A stretch of DNA of 64,000 bases. It comes from an uncultured Flavobacteriaceae bacterium. GTDB taxonomy: Bacteria > Bacteroidota > Bacteroidia > Flavobacteriales > Flavobacteriaceae. The notes below the pieces were generated by a model that ran no database searches, was not told the DNA's origin, and saw only the letters and a program-made list of their open reading frames with translations. The stretch lies in contig CALLVX010000142.1 in assembly GCA_938010765.1 (NCBI GenBank), positions 20,174-84,173 of the forward strand, given 5' to 3'. The position numbers and the translations under genes were made by a program. Every line of letters begins with the position of its first letter. The first letter of the stretch is position 1. Positions 55,584 through 64,000 of this stretch are shown here, in pieces.

Positions 55584-56495
55584 TTACGCGCGAACCAGTG
55601 GAAGAGTACTACAACGCAAAAGACCTTCTTGCTTTGAAATTTCAGCATATGGTATCTCTTCTACAGTAAAACCTTGGTCTCTTAACCAATTATTCAAACG
55701 GGTAAAATTCTGTTCCGATACGACCACATCCTGAGAAATGGAAAACACATTGCTGAACATAGCATACATTTCGTCGGAGGTTATTTCGAATACATTCGCT
55801 TTCCCAAAGAAATCGACCAACCATTGGTATTCCGCCTCGACCAGAAACCCGTTTTTATGAAGTATCGCTTTTCCGTTTCCTAGAGGTTGAAAACAACAAT
55901 CTAAATGAAGCGCATTCTCGCGAGCATTTTTTGATTTGCGAAGTTCAAAAGCTTTGACTGTTTTATGCGGGAATTGTTGGGCAAGAAATTCGACCGCCTG
56001 TGTATTTGTCCTCGCCGTAATGTGATCTGGATAATCGGCCGCCGAATAGGTACCTACAAAGATATGGTCATTCCAGGGCATTACATCCCCGCCTTCAACA
56101 TGTACTTCTTCCGGTGGGTGAATTATATGTGCTGGATCAATATACTCTAACACATGCAAAATTGCTTCGAATTCTTTTTCCCTATCTGGCAAAATATTTG
56201 CTTTGATCAATTTGTTTTCAATCACAAACGCAATATCCCTTGAAAAAATCTGATTGCAATCTTTTAAAACTTCCGGACGGAACACTTCAACCCCATACTT
56301 TGCCAATACCTTTAGAAAGGCGTTCATTTCCGTAACCATGTCGGCTTCTTTCGGATAGGTACCCGCCAAAATATGCTCCAACGATTTTGGGTCATAGGCC
56401 TCTTCTGGCAACGGAACGGGGCCACAACTCTCTGCAGTACCCAATACAACCGCTTTCAGGGAAGAAATTTCGTCATTGACATTTAGATGGAGCAT
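55584..56495 (-). CDS. Amidinotransferase/dimethylargininase-like hydrolase
   Basis: 303 residues of the guanidino-modifying superfamily. Residues that fit the active site are S-R-D-I-A-F near 90, E-G-G-D-V (Glu/Asp for the guanidino group), the catalytic-His segment L-H-L-D-C-C-F-Q-P, and the nucleophile Cys in L-L-R-C-S-T-L-P-L-V-R at the C-terminus. Members deiminate or transfer amidino groups from arginine and its methylated forms. Exact specificity is open. It lies upstream of the ACT gene region and to the left of gltA, a position common in flavobacteria. Confidence 0.85.
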   Translation of the reverse strand: MLHLNVNDEISSLKAVVLGTAESCGPVPLPEEAYDPKSLEHILAGTYPKEADMVTEMNAFLKVLAKYGVEVFRPEVLKDCNQIFSRDIAFVIENKLIKANILPDREKEFEAILHVLEYIDPAHIIHPPEEVHVEGGDVMPWNDHIFVGTYSAADYPDHITARTNTQAVEFLAQQFPHKTVKAFELRKSKNARENALHLDCCFQPLGNGKAILHKNGFLVEAEYQWLVDFFGKANVFEITSDEMYAMFSNVFSISQDVVVSEQNFTRLNNWLRDQGFTVEEIPYAEISKQEGLLRCSTLPLVRA

Positions 56496-56540
56496 AGGTA
56501 AAATTTTCGCAAAGATACTATTGTTAGTACGGGTAAAAAA

Positions 56541-56570
56541 AATGCCCTTCCAAATTTCTGGCAGGGCATC
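56541..56570 (-). terminator. Terminator of gltA
   Basis: ATGCCCT and AGGGCAT form a 7-bp stem (extended by A and T pairs) around a 14-nt loop. A T run follows on the - strand, about 20 bp downstream of the gltA stop. Confidence 0.75.
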
Positions 56571-56589
56571 TTTAGGTTATTTTTTACAA

Positions 56590-57876
56590 TTATCGTTTGT
56601 TGACATCTACAAATGGGCGCAGATTAGCACCTGTATACACCTGTCTAGGGCGGCCAATGGGTTCGTTGTTCAAACGCATTTCCCTCCATTGTGCAATCCA
56701 CCCAGGAAGTCTTCCCAGCGCAAACATCACTGTAAACATTTCGGTCGGTATCCCCAAAGCACGGTATATAATACCCGAATAAAAGTCAACATTTGGATAT
56801 AGTTTTCGTTGTACAAAATACGGATCTTCCAATGCTTCTTTTTCAAGTCCTTTTGCAATGTTCAGAATTGGGTCTTCAATGCCCAAATCCTTTAATACCT
56901 CATCGGCTGCTACTTTAATAATCTTGGCTCTTGGGTCGAAGTTTTTATACACTCGATGCCCAAAGCCCATAAGACGAAAAGGATCACTCTTGTCTTTTGC
57001 CTTTGCCATATACTTCTTAGTATCCCCACCATCTGCTTCTATCGCTTCCAACATTTCAAGCACTGCTTGGTTGGCCCCCCCGTGCAAAGGACCCCATAGG
57101 GCAGAAATACCCGCTGAAAGAGATGCGAACAAACCTGCATGCGAAGAACCCACGATACGTACGGTCGAGGTAGAGCAGTTCTGCTCATGGTCGGCATGTA
57201 ATATTAAAAGCTTGTCTAAGGCCTCTATAACGATTTCATTCTTTTGATAGGTTTGCGTTGGTTTTTTAAACATCATTTTATGAATGTTCTCTACATAGCC
57301 CAGACTATCGTCCCCATAATCCAAAGGAAGTCCTTTCTTTTTACGCATGGTCCAAGCTACCAACACCGGAAATTTCGCTAGAATTCGAACCGTTGCATGG
57401 TACATTGCTTTTTCTGAAGAAACATCTACCGTAGAAGGATTAAATGCGATCAATGCACTTGTTAAAGAGGATAGTACTCCCATAGGGTGGGCAGATTTTG
57501 GAAAGCTATCCAATATCTTTTTCATTTCCTCATCAACGTGTGATTCTTCTTTGATATCTGCATGAAATTTTACGAGTTGCTCCTTGTTGGGCAATTCACC
57601 AAAAATCAATAAATAAGCTACCTCTAAAAAATCGGCTTTCTCCGCTAGTTCCTCAATTGAATAGCCACGATATCTGAGAATTCCCTTTTCCCCGTCTAAA
57701 AAAGTGATAGCACTTAAGCAGGAACCTGTATTTTTAAACCCCGGGTCTATTGTGGTAATTCCGCCGGTTGCGGAACGCAAGGTTTTTATATCGATGGCAA
57801 GCTCATCTTCCGAGCCTTTTATTACTGGAAATTCGTATTTCTGACCGTTGTATTCTAAAGTAGCTTTATCTGTCAT
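56590..57876 (-). CDS. gltA: Citrate synthase
   Basis: 428 residues. Condenses acetyl-CoA and oxaloacetate, first step of the citric acid cycle. The type II hexameric form is indicated by length and the N-terminal beta extension (D-K-A-T-L-E-Y-N-G). Catalytic residues are seen in W-G-P-L-H-G-G-A-N (His), F-G-H-R-V-Y-K (His) and a later Asp in N-V-D-F-Y-S-G. Confidence 0.97.
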   Translation of the reverse strand: MTDKATLEYNGQKYEFPVIKGSEDELAIDIKTLRSATGGITTIDPGFKNTGSCLSAITFLDGEKGILRYRGYSIEELAEKADFLEVAYLLIFGELPNKEQLVKFHADIKEESHVDEEMKKILDSFPKSAHPMGVLSSLTSALIAFNPSTVDVSSEKAMYHATVRILAKFPVLVAWTMRKKKGLPLDYGDDSLGYVENIHKMMFKKPTQTYQKNEIVIEALDKLLILHADHEQNCSTSTVRIVGSSHAGLFASLSAGISALWGPLHGGANQAVLEMLEAIEADGGDTKKYMAKAKDKSDPFRLMGFGHRVYKNFDPRAKIIKVAADEVLKDLGIEDPILNIAKGLEKEALEDPYFVQRKLYPNVDFYSGIIYRALGIPTEMFTVMFALGRLPGWIAQWREMRLNNEPIGRPRQVYTGANLRPFVDVNKR

Positions 57877-57995
57877 TTGTTGTAATTACTTAATTTTAAG
57901 GTGAATCGTAAATTTAAGAAAAACAAGGGACGTTAACAATTTAGTCTTGGTATTTAGACAATTATTAACGGCTGTCAATTTAGTAAATCAAAGGA

Positions 57996-59531
57996 CTATA
58001 ACAGGTAAAGTTGTCTGTAATAGTCCGCAATCGATTTTTCCCATGTAAATCGCATTTTTTTTGCTCTTGCCTGAATGCCCTTCCATTTTTTCTCATCATT
58101 CTTAAAAACATCGAGCGCCAGATCAAAACTTGTAAGCATATTGCGTATTTTCTCATCGTAGGTATCCCCATCGAACGCAAAGCCGGTTTTCATGTGCGCA
58201 ACGGTATCTTTAAGGCCACCCGTGTGGTGCACAAGACATGGGTTCCCATTTCGCATCGCCAACATCTGACTTATGCCACAGGGTTCAAAAAGACTTGGCA
58301 TAAAATATAAATTCGATTCTAGATAAATAGAATCTATCAAATCTTCGGACTGCCCGTTGGTAAAAATAAAATTCTGATGCGCATAGCTGATTTCTCTAAA
58401 AAGTGCTTCATACTCCGGAGCTCCGGTACCTAAGAGCATAAAGATACCGTCAACTTCCTCGAGCTTTTTTAAGATACTTACGAAAGCTTCCGGAGAACGC
58501 TTAAAAAAATAAAATTTTTGTTCCGTTAAGCGGGCTACGCTCGAAACAATAAATTTGGGTTGCTTGGCAACATATTGCATCACCTTCTCCCCGGTATGGG
58601 CCAAAAAATCGGCTTTGTAATTCTTAGATTCTTCCTGAAGCCATCGAAACAGTGCTTTCACCGTATTTCTATACAGCTTGCCAGTGTCGGCAACTCTTAT
58701 GTTCCCATAGTTACAACCGTTTAAAATACCATAGAGACGGCCTTCATTCTCGGCTTTCAATAAATCTTGTTCCAAGCCCTCGCCCCCAATAAATTCTGGC
58801 GGGGAACTAGGTTTTAGGACATCTTCTTTATAAGAGGGAGAAACCGTATGTACCGCATCTGCCAATCGTATTCCCACCGCCATTAAATTCATGCAATCCT
58901 GATAACGATAATCCATCAACACCTTCTCGTCATAGTCGATTTCGGGAAACCAGGTTTTTAGGGAAGAGTAGTTGTTCTCAAAAGGACGTATCCCCTGAAT
59001 TGCCAAATTATGGATACTGTACACATATCGCATCTTATTAAGCGATTTATAGGCAGGATGGTACTTCTTTAGGAACAAGACTAAACTTGAGTGCCAATCA
59101 TGCATATGCACTACATCTAATTTTCCGAAGGCTTCTTTTTTTAAGGCTTCTGCTACACCTGTACAAAAAATAAAATATTTAATGGCATCGGTATAGAAAG
59201 GTTCGGTAGGATCGTTGTGATAAATATGCGCAATATCACCTTCCGCTATCTCCGGATGGTGTAATACATAGTGATGAATGTTCTTATATTCTTTCTTGGG
59301 AATCACCTCATACAAATCAGCGGTATAGGTAGTTCCTCTTATTGGAAAATTAAGATGGGTCTTGAAGGTCCCATTTTGATGTAACCGACCATAGGAAGGC
59401 ACCACTACATGTACTTTATCTCCCATTGCGGAAATCTGCCTTGGGACATCACGGACTACATCACCCATGCCTCCTGCCTTACAATCTGGAATCGCGTCGT
59501 TTTCGGCTGCAACGAAAAGAAAATTGTTCAT
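57996..59531 (-). CDS. glgA: Glycogen/starch synthase-like glycosyltransferase (GT5)
   Basis: 511 residues. Two Rossmann domains. The ADP-glucose-binding loop is K-A-G-G-M-G-D-V near residue 18. The C-terminal E-P-C-G-I-S-Q-M and H-H-T-G-G-L-K-D-T-V are the donor-binding and Thr/Gly loops. H-D-W-H-S-S-L carries the conserved His. It elongates alpha-1,4-glucan chains. No glgB, glgC or glgP neighbours are present, so the pathway genes are scattered or the enzyme has a different product. It lies between gltA and eno. Confidence 0.9.
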   Translation of the reverse strand: MNNFLFVAAENDAIPDCKAGGMGDVVRDVPRQISAMGDKVHVVVPSYGRLHQNGTFKTHLNFPIRGTTYTADLYEVIPKKEYKNIHHYVLHHPEIAEGDIAHIYHNDPTEPFYTDAIKYFIFCTGVAEALKKEAFGKLDVVHMHDWHSSLVLFLKKYHPAYKSLNKMRYVYSIHNLAIQGIRPFENNYSSLKTWFPEIDYDEKVLMDYRYQDCMNLMAVGIRLADAVHTVSPSYKEDVLKPSSPPEFIGGEGLEQDLLKAENEGRLYGILNGCNYGNIRVADTGKLYRNTVKALFRWLQEESKNYKADFLAHTGEKVMQYVAKQPKFIVSSVARLTEQKFYFFKRSPEAFVSILKKLEEVDGIFMLLGTGAPEYEALFREISYAHQNFIFTNGQSEDLIDSIYLESNLYFMPSLFEPCGISQMLAMRNGNPCLVHHTGGLKDTVAHMKTGFAFDGDTYDEKIRNMLTSFDLALDVFKNDEKKWKGIQARAKKMRFTWEKSIADYYRQLYLL

Positions 59532-59600
59532 CTGATTTTACTGTATTGAGTAGGTTACAAGATATTCAAATTAATCTTACAAAAATGATCCTATTACTAA

Positions 59601-59640
59601 AAAAACCTCTTCAATCCCATCGAGGGAATGAAAAGGTTTT
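59601..59640. terminator. Terminator of eno
   Basis: AAAAACCTCTTCAATCCC pairs with GGGAATGAAAAGGTTTTT with two mismatches around a 4-5-nt loop. A and T runs on the two sides allow function on either strand. It is 20 bp downstream of the eno stop. Confidence 0.8.
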
Positions 59641-59661
59641 TCTTTCATGTTGTATTGCAAT

Positions 59662-61008
<1,347 letters not shown>

Positions 61009-61061
61009 TCACAAAGGCCTCAGGAAATGTGATATTACCGCATATATAACACTAATTTAAT

Positions 61062-62186
61062 CTACGAGACCGACTCTTTGGAAACCGACTTGATCATCTC
61101 AAAAAACTGATCGAATAGGTATTCGGCATCATGTGGCCCCGGACTCGCTTCGGGGTGGTACTGTACGGAAAACACATTCTTGCCCTTTACACGCATTCCG
61201 GCGACCGTTTGATCGTTCAGGTGTACATGTGTTATCTCTAAGTCGGTGTTGGCCTCGGTCTCTTCCTTGTTGATTGCGAAACCATGATTTTGGGAAGTAA
61301 TCTCTCCCTTGCCCGTTAAAAGGTTCAAGATAGGGTGATTGATACCGCGATGCCCGTTATGCATTTTGTAAGTCGAAATTCCGTTGGCCAGGGCGATTAC
61401 CTGATGCCCTAAACAGATACCGAATACCGGAATGTCTGTTTCAATCATTTTCTTTGCCGTCGCGATCGCATCTGTTAAAGGTTCCGGATCTCCGGGACCG
61501 TTGGATATGAAATACCCATCAGGGCTAAAAGCGGCCATCTCTTCAAAGGAAGTATTATAAGGAAATACTTTGATGTATGCTCCCCTTTTGACCAAATGTC
61601 TTAATATGTTCTTTTTGATTCCAATATCCAATGCGGCAATACGGTAGGAAGCATTTTCATCGCCTATAAAATATGGCTCTTGGGTAGATACTTTTGAGGC
61701 AAGTTCCAAGCCTTTCATACTAGGCACTTTGGCAAGTTGTCTTTTCAATTGCTCAATGTTATCGACATCCGTAGAAATCACCGCGTTCATAGCCCCATTA
61801 TCTCGAATATAGCTCACCAAAGCCCTCGTATCTACATCAGAAATTGCCAACAACTTATTTTCTGCCAAAAAGGTTTCCAAACTAGCATCGGCAATCGGCC
61901 GTGAATATTCGTAGCTAAAGTTGCGGCAGATCAACCCGGATATTTTAATAGATTCGGACTCTACTTCTTCTTTGTTGGTACCGTAGTTGCCGATATGTGC
62001 ATTGGTAGTCACCATTAACTGCCCAAAATAAGAGGGATCTGTAAAAATTTCTTGATACCCGGTCGTTCCCGTATTAAAACAAACCTCTCCGAAGGAGGTC
62101 CCTTCTTTATTACCTACCGCTTTTCCGTAAAAAATAGTGCCATCGGCCAATAATAACAACGCTTTTTTCCTTACCTGATATTTCAT
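61062..62186 (-). CDS. carA: Carbamoyl-phosphate synthase small subunit
   Basis: 374 residues. The glutaminase subunit supplies ammonia for carbamoyl phosphate in pyrimidine and arginine synthesis. The nucleophile elbow F-G-I-C-L-G-H-Q and the His-Glu pair of Y-H-P-E-A-S-P-G-P are intact. The N-terminal domain has F-N-T-G-T-T-G-Y-Q-E. The large subunit gene is not adjacent. Confidence 0.97.
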   Translation of the reverse strand: MKYQVRKKALLLLADGTIFYGKAVGNKEGTSFGEVCFNTGTTGYQEIFTDPSYFGQLMVTTNAHIGNYGTNKEEVESESIKISGLICRNFSYEYSRPIADASLETFLAENKLLAISDVDTRALVSYIRDNGAMNAVISTDVDNIEQLKRQLAKVPSMKGLELASKVSTQEPYFIGDENASYRIAALDIGIKKNILRHLVKRGAYIKVFPYNTSFEEMAAFSPDGYFISNGPGDPEPLTDAIATAKKMIETDIPVFGICLGHQVIALANGISTYKMHNGHRGINHPILNLLTGKGEITSQNHGFAINKEETEANTDLEITHVHLNDQTVAGMRVKGKNVFSVQYHPEASPGPHDAEYLFDQFFEMIKSVSKESVS

Positions 62187-62316
62187 TTTTCTTGCTGTTC
62201 TTTTTGATTAAAACCTATCATTGATCTGTATTGTTATACAAATTGTCTTTTTACTCGCGGGATATTTGAACGACCTTAAAGGGTGCTTCCTTTTCCACGA
62301 CACAAAAAAACATAAA

Positions 62317-62345
62317 AAAAGGATAAGCTTTTAGGCTTATCCTTT
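62317..62345 (-). terminator. Terminator of the rpoA-rplQ operon
   Basis: AAAGGATAAGC pairs perfectly with GCTTATCCTTT around a 5-6-nt loop, with a T run on the - strand side. It lies 27 bp after the rplQ stop and upstream of carA. Confidence 0.85.
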
Positions 62346-62371
62346 TCAAATTATTATTATTTATCGACATT

Positions 62372-62905
62372 TTACTCTTCTGAGTCATCTGCTTTTGCTT
62401 CAGTGTCGTTTTGAGATTCTGTTTTCGCCTCTGCTACGGCTACTGGAGGAGTCTGCGTTTTCGCTCCGCCGCCTCTTCTACTTCTTCTAGTAGTTTTCTT
62501 TTTGGCCTTGTCCGCGTTGTACAACTCGTTAAAGTCGACAAGTTCGATCATTGCCATATCGGCATTATCTCCCAATCGGTTTCCTAGCTTAATAATTCTA
62601 GTATACCCTCCTGGTCTATCACCAATCTTTTCCGCTACTACACTGAACAATTCGGTAACTGCATACTTGTCGCGTAGGTTTTTGAAAACTATACGACGGT
62701 TATGTGTTCCCTTTTCAGTAGATTGATTATTCTCGGCCTTTGATTTTGTAATCAAGGGTTCAACAAATTGCTTCAATGCTTTCGCCTTGGCAACTGTTGT
62801 ATTTATTCGCTTATGTTCTATTAAGGAACAGGCCATATTGGCTAACATCGCCTTTCTATGCGCTGTTTTTCTTCCTAAATGATTGACTTTTTTGCCGTGT
62901 CTCAT
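62372..62905 (-). CDS. rplQ: Ribosomal protein L17
   Basis: 177 residues. The first ~120 match L17 ([21 protein letters not shown]). A C-terminal extension follows, first Lys/Arg-rich ([13 protein letters not shown]) then Ala- and acid-rich, ending K-A-D-D-S-E-E. Such tails are usual in Bacteroidota L17. Confidence 0.98.
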   Translation of the reverse strand: MRHGKKVNHLGRKTAHRKAMLANMACSLIEHKRINTTVAKAKALKQFVEPLITKSKAENNQSTEKGTHNRRIVFKNLRDKYAVTELFSVVAEKIGDRPGGYTRIIKLGNRLGDNADMAMIELVDFNELYNADKAKKKTTRRSRRGGGAKTQTPPVAVAEAKTESQNDTEAKADDSEE

Positions 62906-62958
62906 TATTATTGTTATTGACTTCCTTGTCCGGGACGTTCCCTTCTAATAGAAGCTAA

Positions 62959-63951
62959 TTAATCTTTATCCAATTTGTATTTTGAAAGGTCCATGCCGAA
63001 GCTCAACCCTTTGTTGATTACCAATTCTTCCAATTCGGTCAATGATTTTTTTCCAAAGTTTCTGAATTTCATCAAGTCGTTCTTATTGAAAGACACAAGG
63101 TCACCTAGGGTATCTACCTCTGCAGCTTTCAAACAGTTCAATGCACGTACAGAAAGATCCATATCGACCAATTTGGTCTTCAACAACTGTCGCATGTGCA
63201 ACGACTCTTCATCGTAGGTCTCGGTTTGTGCAATCTCATCTGCCTCCAGGGTAATGCGTTCGTCAGAGAACAACATGAAGTGATGGATCAATACTTTCGC
63301 AGCTTCGGTCAAAGCATCTTTTGGATGAATAGAACCATCGGTCTCGATTTCGAATACCAATTTTTCGTAATCGGTCTTCTGCTCTACCCTAAAGTTCTCA
63401 ATGCTATATTTTACGTTCTTTATTGGAGTAAAGATCGAGTCGACCGCTACTGTACCCAAAGGCATTCCCGATTTCTTGTTCTCTTCGGCAGGAACATAGC
63501 CACGACCTTTGTCCAGGGTAATCTCCATATTGATACTCACTTTGGCATCCATATTACAGATTACCAAATCTGGATTCAATACTTGGTAACCAGAGATGAA
63601 TTTTTGAAAATCACCTGCGGTCATTTGGTTTTTACCGCTTACCGAAATAGAAACTGTTTCTGCTTCCGAATCATCGATTTGCTTTTTAAAACGCACTTGT
63701 TTTAAATTCAAGATGATTTCGGTAACGTCTTCAACAACTCCCGGAATCACAGAAAACTCATGCTCCACGGTATCGATTCTAACAGAAGTGATGGCATGAC
63801 CTTCCAAAGCGGAAAGCAATACCCTTCTTAATGCGTTCCCAACAGTTAATCCATAACCGGGTTCCAAAGGGCGGAATTCAAACTTCCCTTTGAAATCAGA
63901 GGAATCGATCATTATTACTTTATCGGGTTTCTGAAAATTAAATAATGCCAT
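62959..63951 (-). CDS. rpoA: RNA polymerase alpha subunit
   Basis: 330 residues. The assembly domain begins after [15 protein letters not shown] and shows [10 protein letters not shown]. The C-terminal domain has [10 protein letters not shown] and F-G-K-K-S-L-T-E-L. Complete. Located between rpsD and rplQ as in most bacteria. Confidence 0.98.
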   Translation of the reverse strand: MALFNFQKPDKVIMIDSSDFKGKFEFRPLEPGYGLTVGNALRRVLLSALEGHAITSVRIDTVEHEFSVIPGVVEDVTEIILNLKQVRFKKQIDDSEAETVSISVSGKNQMTAGDFQKFISGYQVLNPDLVICNMDAKVSINMEITLDKGRGYVPAEENKKSGMPLGTVAVDSIFTPIKNVKYSIENFRVEQKTDYEKLVFEIETDGSIHPKDALTEAAKVLIHHFMLFSDERITLEADEIAQTETYDEESLHMRQLLKTKLVDMDLSVRALNCLKAAEVDTLGDLVSFNKNDLMKFRNFGKKSLTELEELVINKGLSFGMDLSKYKLDKD

Positions 63952-63970
63952 AATTAGGATCCGTGTTGGT

Positions 63971-64000
63971 TTATTTTGAGTATAACTCGACGATTAATTG
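63971..64000 (-). CDS. rpsD: Ribosomal protein S4, last codons (partial)
   Basis: The - strand frame at the window end reads [13 protein letters not shown]. This is the normal C-terminus of S4, and S4 is the expected gene before rpoA. Only nine codons lie in the window. Confidence 0.8.
   Translation of the reverse strand, partial: QLIVELYSK

Overview
The window comes from a Bacteroidota chromosome, most likely a marine member of the Flavobacteriaceae. The evidence is an AT-rich sequence with weak ribosome-binding sites, many short lipoprotein signals, an ECF sigma/FecR/TonB-receptor cassette with an STN domain, and the right-hand order rpsD-rpoA-rplQ-carA-eno-(glgA)-gltA, all read leftwards. 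The genus cannot be named from sequence alone. No rRNA, tRNA or CRISPR array was seen.

Layout. 0-7 kb: an alpha/beta-hydrolase tail, a VOC protein, a decayed two-gene GMC-oxidoreductase operon, an aldo/keto reductase operon and several small conserved proteins. 7-15.7 kb: exported proteins, an S41 peptidase, a divergent Lrp regulator and metE, two decayed hydrolases and rlmF. 15.8-33.5 kb: a tandem array of one repeated module. Each module has a gene for a signal peptide-TPR-transmembrane-coiled coil-LuxR-type HTH protein on the + strand, and a small gene for a 45-residue single-span membrane protein on the - strand, separated by a divergent spacer of about 460 bp. Five TPR-HTH genes are intact, three are broken, and eight small-gene copies are present (one broken). 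33.6-38 kb: an esterase-like lipoprotein, folD and ffh. 38-44 kb: ECF sigma factor, FecR anti-sigma factor and TonB receptor, with a divergent repeat-containing lipoprotein. 44-48 kb: murF, then a MarR-regulated cluster (thiol-redox protein, lipoprotein, DUF2024, MarR) with three near-identical candidate operators. 47.7-56.5 kb: metallopeptidase, argS, an NAD(P)-binding protein, a glycoside-hydrolase-like lipoprotein and two guanidino-group enzymes flanking an ACT-like protein. 56.5-64 kb: gltA, glgA, eno, carA, rplQ, rpoA and the last codons of rpsD.

The most interesting region is the 17.7-kb array. The paralogs share almost identical membrane, coiled-coil and DNA-binding halves but have diverged in the N-terminal, predicted periplasmic TPR halves. 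Every complete spacer carries the same pair of inverted 8-bp boxes (GGTATGCA and TGCATACY) held 150-153 bp apart. This looks like a diversifying family of membrane-anchored one-component regulators with co-duplicated small membrane partners. That function is inferred.

A second theme is decay. Besides the broken array copies there are at least six degraded genes with nonsense, frameshift or deletion lesions, while all housekeeping genes are intact.
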